This document shows, piece after piece, positions 2,669 to 5,165 of a stretch of DNA of 5,165 nucleotides. The notes under the pieces were generated by a model that saw only the letters and a list, made by a program, of their open reading frames with translations, ran no database searches and was not told the origin of the DNA. Source of the stretch: Methylothermaceae bacterium (GTDB lineage Bacteria > Pseudomonadota > Gammaproteobacteria > Methylococcales > Methylothermaceae); the NCBI GenBank assembly GCA_027024125.1, contig JALVSV010000250.1, forward strand, positions 1-5,165, given 5' to 3'. Position numbers and translations under genes: made by a program. Each line of letters opens with the position of its first letter. Positions within the stretch are counted from its first letter, which is position 1.

Positions 2669-5165
2669 TTACTTTGGCTTTACATTCAATTTGATTTTTG
2701 CCCCTTCAGGAGGCGTTTTCTCCTGGAAATCGAGTTCAAGCAGGTAGATACGGTCGGGTGTGATATCTTTATGGTCTATGAGATATTTGGCTATGGTCTG
2801 AGCCCGTTGCTTGGCAAGAACGGCAAGTCTATTTGGATTGTAAGGGATTTTGGACAACAGCTTTTGTTTCACCATCCTGTAGTAACCCTCCACGACCTTG
2901 GGATCATCCGATGATCTGACCGACTCGAAGGTGTCGGCCGACTGCGGAAACTTTTGCCTGAACAGTTGATGCAGCAGATCGCGATATTCCTGTTGTGACA
3001 GAGCGGTAGTGGTCTTGCCACTCTCACCCTTGATTGATAGCAATTCCTGCAGCAACAGGTGATTGGCAATACCAGGCCAGTCATAATCCTTGTATGCAGA
3101 ACCCTTGATTTCAAGCTGAAGCTCCGGGCGTTTCTGCAGGGCCTTCCCGAGTAAGTCCAGTTTATTGCGCTCCTCGGGCGTCAATTCATCACTCCCACTG
3201 GCAAATTTGACATAGCTCAGATCGTCCTTGGCGCCCACAATACTCGCCAGCATGGTGAAGGGCGAGGCGGCCACTTTGGTTATCACATTCAGCAGGGCCT
3301 TCCCAATCAGCGCAGCGACACTGAACTGTGGGTCGTCCAGGTTGCCTCGTATGGGAAGTTCCAGTTTGATCACGCCGCTTGGGTCTTTGAGCAGGGCAAC
3401 GGCAAGTTTAACCGGAGCGTGGACGGCATCCGGACTCTTGACCGGATCACCCAGGGTCAACTGCTCGATCACCATCTTGTTTTCTGCATACAATTTTCGA
3501 TTCTTCACTTTGTAATGCAGATCAAGGGATATTCTTCCCTTTTCAACCTTGTAACCTGCAAATTGGGCCATATACGGCGTGGCTGTGGTCAGGTTGACAT
3601 TTTTGAATTGCATGAATATGTCAGTATCCTGATCGATTTGCAGAGGATACAGTTCCCCCCTGATCAGGACTGGCGATATTTTGTCGACCTTGCCCTTGAT
3701 CAAAGCTTTGGTTTTTTTCTTCAATTCGCTGGAGAACCCGTTGATATGCCCATTCAAATCACTGATGTCGACGGCAAAAGGGATGACCAGAGACAAATCT
3801 GCAAAGTATGACGAGGCATTTTTGATGGTAATTTTCCCAATGGTAATTGGAAGTGTTTGTGGTTTCTGTGGTTGGGATTTGTCGATGAGCTTCTTCAGAT
3901 GTTTTCTTGCCTGTTTTTTTGTGGGAACTTCGAATATGCTGCTGATGTTGGTGGAGTGATCCTTTTCAATGACCACTCTGGAAAACAGACCATCGGATAT
4001 CACCTCTTCGATATTGAGCTTCATGGGATTGAGATCATATTCTATTCCCTTGACAATCAATGCTTCCCAATTGAGGAAATCCAGATTTCTCACGGTATCG
4101 TTGGTTCGAAGCTCCCTGAGGCTGAGATCTCCGGTGAATTTAAGCGAGGGATCTGAGTTTTCTTCCAGCTTCAAGGCTACTTTTCCCGTCACGTCGAAGG
4201 CACCACGTTTCAATTTGAGACGCGCGATCTCGTTGAGGTAGGGTTGATAGGGCTCAATATCGATATTTTTTCCATCGATATGGATATCCGCCATCACAGG
4301 GACGATTGACCCGACACCCGTCACCTGAATGGTACCCTGGTTGTTCACGACGATTTCAGCATTGATATCCGCAGTGGAACGGGGGTCGGTTGACAAATTG
4401 CTGACAGTGATGTCGATTGGTTTGAGAATGTTATGAACAGGTTGATCTCTGGTGTTATCGGTAAAATTTACATTATAATTTTTGACCTTGGCTTTGCCGA
4501 CTGTCAATTTCCACGGTTTCTGGGATTTTTCCTTATCGTTGCCTTGTTCACTCTCTATCTGGGTTTGGTCTCGTACCGGTGCAAAAACAGTCTGAAGATT
4601 AACCTTGCCTTCTTTGGACAGCCATGACTCTAAGACCCCGTCCTGAGTGATAAATTCCTTTGCCTTGATCTCTCTTGCCTGCAGGTTGAAATAGAGATCG
4701 TTGAGCTCGACTAAAGGAATCTTTATTATTTCCTGATCTTCGTGCTTTGGCGTTATGGATATGTCATTCGCAAGCAATTGCCCATGTTTCATTATGAGAT
4801 TAGGCGACCCATGTTCCGCCATGAATTCATAATCCAGACCAACCCCTCCTTTCCCCTCGACGATTTGAAAGTTTACGTTTGACTGGATGAATCTCCAGAG
4901 CCTGGACAAGTGGACTCCTGATATATCGATATGTCCCCTTGAAGTCATTTGGCTCATATTAACATCACCACGCCATTGTAGTGTGCCGCCTGATGCCAGA
5001 TGGGTCTCAAGCACCAAGGGGGAGTTGTCACTCTGACCCAGGGTGGAAAAATGTTTGATCGATATGTTAATCGGAGCGATGCTTTCTTTGAAACTGTCTT
5101 CTGAAGCATGGTCCAGGTAATCGAGCCTGCCTTCTATCAATTGTATATTATTGATGAATACTGCA
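2669..5165 (-). CDS. AsmA-like DUF748 protein with C-terminal OmpA-like domain (5' end outside window)
   Basis: A large envelope protein of the AsmA-like DUF748 family, at least 831 residues here. The frame stays open to the right edge (eight more codons, AVFINNIQ, before the TTG at 5140-5138), and that TTG has no ribosome binding site, so the true start is outside the window. Numbering from that TTG, it is beta-rich with repeated family signatures: TLQWRGDVNMS (53-63), WKLTVGKAKVKNYNVNFTD (210-228), PITIGKITIKNASSYFADLS (431-450), and the AsmA/TamB-type hallmark of LLKDPSG, LPIRGNLDDPQFS and ASPFTML (583-631). Residues 643-680 resemble the first half of an OmpA C-terminal domain (VKFASGSDEL...KLDLLGKAL...LEIKG), and LAKQRAQTIAKYL (774-786) resembles the LSxxRA half, separated by about 90 mostly helical residues. 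The expected N-terminal membrane anchor is not visible. Family members are thought to act in the periplasm in outer-membrane or lipid homeostasis; the exact role here is unknown. The gene is AT-richer than its neighbours. Confidence 0.9.
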   Translation of the reverse strand, partial: AVFINNIQLIEGRLDYLDHASEDSFKESIAPINISIKHFSTLGQSDNSPLVLETHLASGGTLQWRGDVNMSQMTSRGHIDISGVHLSRLWRFIQSNVNFQIVEGKGGVGLDYEFMAEHGSPNLIMKHGQLLANDISITPKHEDQEIIKIPLVELNDLYFNLQAREIKAKEFITQDGVLESWLSKEGKVNLQTVFAPVRDQTQIESEQGNDKEKSQKPWKLTVGKAKVKNYNVNFTDNTRDQPVHNILKPIDITVSNLSTDPRSTADINAEIVVNNQGTIQVTGVGSIVPVMADIHIDGKNIDIEPYQPYLNEIARLKLKRGAFDVTGKVALKLEENSDPSLKFTGDLSLRELRTNDTVRNLDFLNWEALIVKGIEYDLNPMKLNIEEVISDGLFSRVVIEKDHSTNISSIFEVPTKKQARKHLKKLIDKSQPQKPQTLPITIGKITIKNASSYFADLSLVIPFAVDISDLNGHINGFSSELKKKTKALIKGKVDKISPVLIRGELYPLQIDQDTDIFMQFKNVNLTTATPYMAQFAGYKVEKGRISLDLHYKVKNRKLYAENKMVIEQLTLGDPVKSPDAVHAPVKLAVALLKDPSGVIKLELPIRGNLDDPQFSVAALIGKALLNVITKVAASPFTMLASIVGAKDDLSYVKFASGSDELTPEERNKLDLLGKALQKRPELQLEIKGSAYKDYDWPGIANHLLLQELLSIKGESGKTTTALSQQEYRDLLHQLFRQKFPQSADTFESVRSSDDPKVVEGYYRMVKQKLLSKIPYNPNRLAVLAKQRAQTIAKYLIDHKDITPDRIYLLELDFQEKTPPEGAKIKLNVKPK

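Noticed and set aside
4257..4266. Palindrome ATATCGATAT, with similar ATCGATAT strings at about 4274, 4925 and 5058
   Set aside because: All fall inside the DUF748 coding region and arise from codons for recurring Ile-Asp-Ile type beta-strands. There is no positional pattern suggesting a binding site.
5138..5140. TTG as the start of the DUF748 gene
   Set aside because: There is no Shine-Dalgarno upstream, the frame stays open with family-like sequence to the window edge, and the expected membrane anchor is missing. The gene is simply cut by the window.

Overview
The window reads as one minus-strand block of four genes. In transcription order (right to left) these are a large AsmA-like DUF748 protein whose start lies beyond the right edge, an endonuclease/exonuclease/phosphatase (EEP) fold lipoprotein, an alpha/beta hydrolase with a membrane or lipoprotein N-terminus, and a short DksA/TraR-type zinc-finger protein. 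No RNA gene, mobile element, CRISPR array or plus-strand gene could be supported. The gene content (DUF748 with a C-terminal OmpA-like part, a DksA-like C4 zinc finger, classical lipoboxes) points to a Gram-negative proteobacterium, most likely a gammaproteobacterium. A finer placement is not justified from sequence alone.

Layout: 2669-5165 is the DUF748 gene, visibly AT-richer than the rest. 2572-2668 is a short spacer with nested inverted repeats and an imperfect direct repeat. 1630-2571 is the EEP lipoprotein. Only 10 bases separate its stop from the first in-frame ATG of the hydrolase (729-1619), so these two are very probably one translationally coupled unit. 482-728 is a 247-base spacer with a hairpin over the hydrolase stop and a second hairpin near the next gene. 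83-481 is the DksA-like gene, with a good ribosome binding site. 1-82 holds no recognisable gene.

Working together (inference): the first three products all appear to act in the cell envelope. DUF748/AsmA-like proteins bridge or organise the periplasm and are linked to lipid transport or outer-membrane integrity. The EEP and hydrolase products look like lipoproteins carrying intact hydrolytic active sites, a combination that could cleave ester and phosphodiester bonds in lipids or other extracytoplasmic substrates. The DksA-like protein is cytoplasmic and would act on RNA polymerase. It may be a separate transcription unit. Its most notable property is a gapless match to E. coli DksA in which every residue I recall as forming ppGpp site 2 is replaced, while the zinc cysteines and most of the coiled-coil tip motif are kept.

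I do not see an obviously new system. The best leads are the predicted ppGpp-blind DksA paralogue, the coupled pair of putative lipoprotein hydrolases, and the uncertain hydrolase start, where a strong Shine-Dalgarno drives an out-of-frame small ORF.
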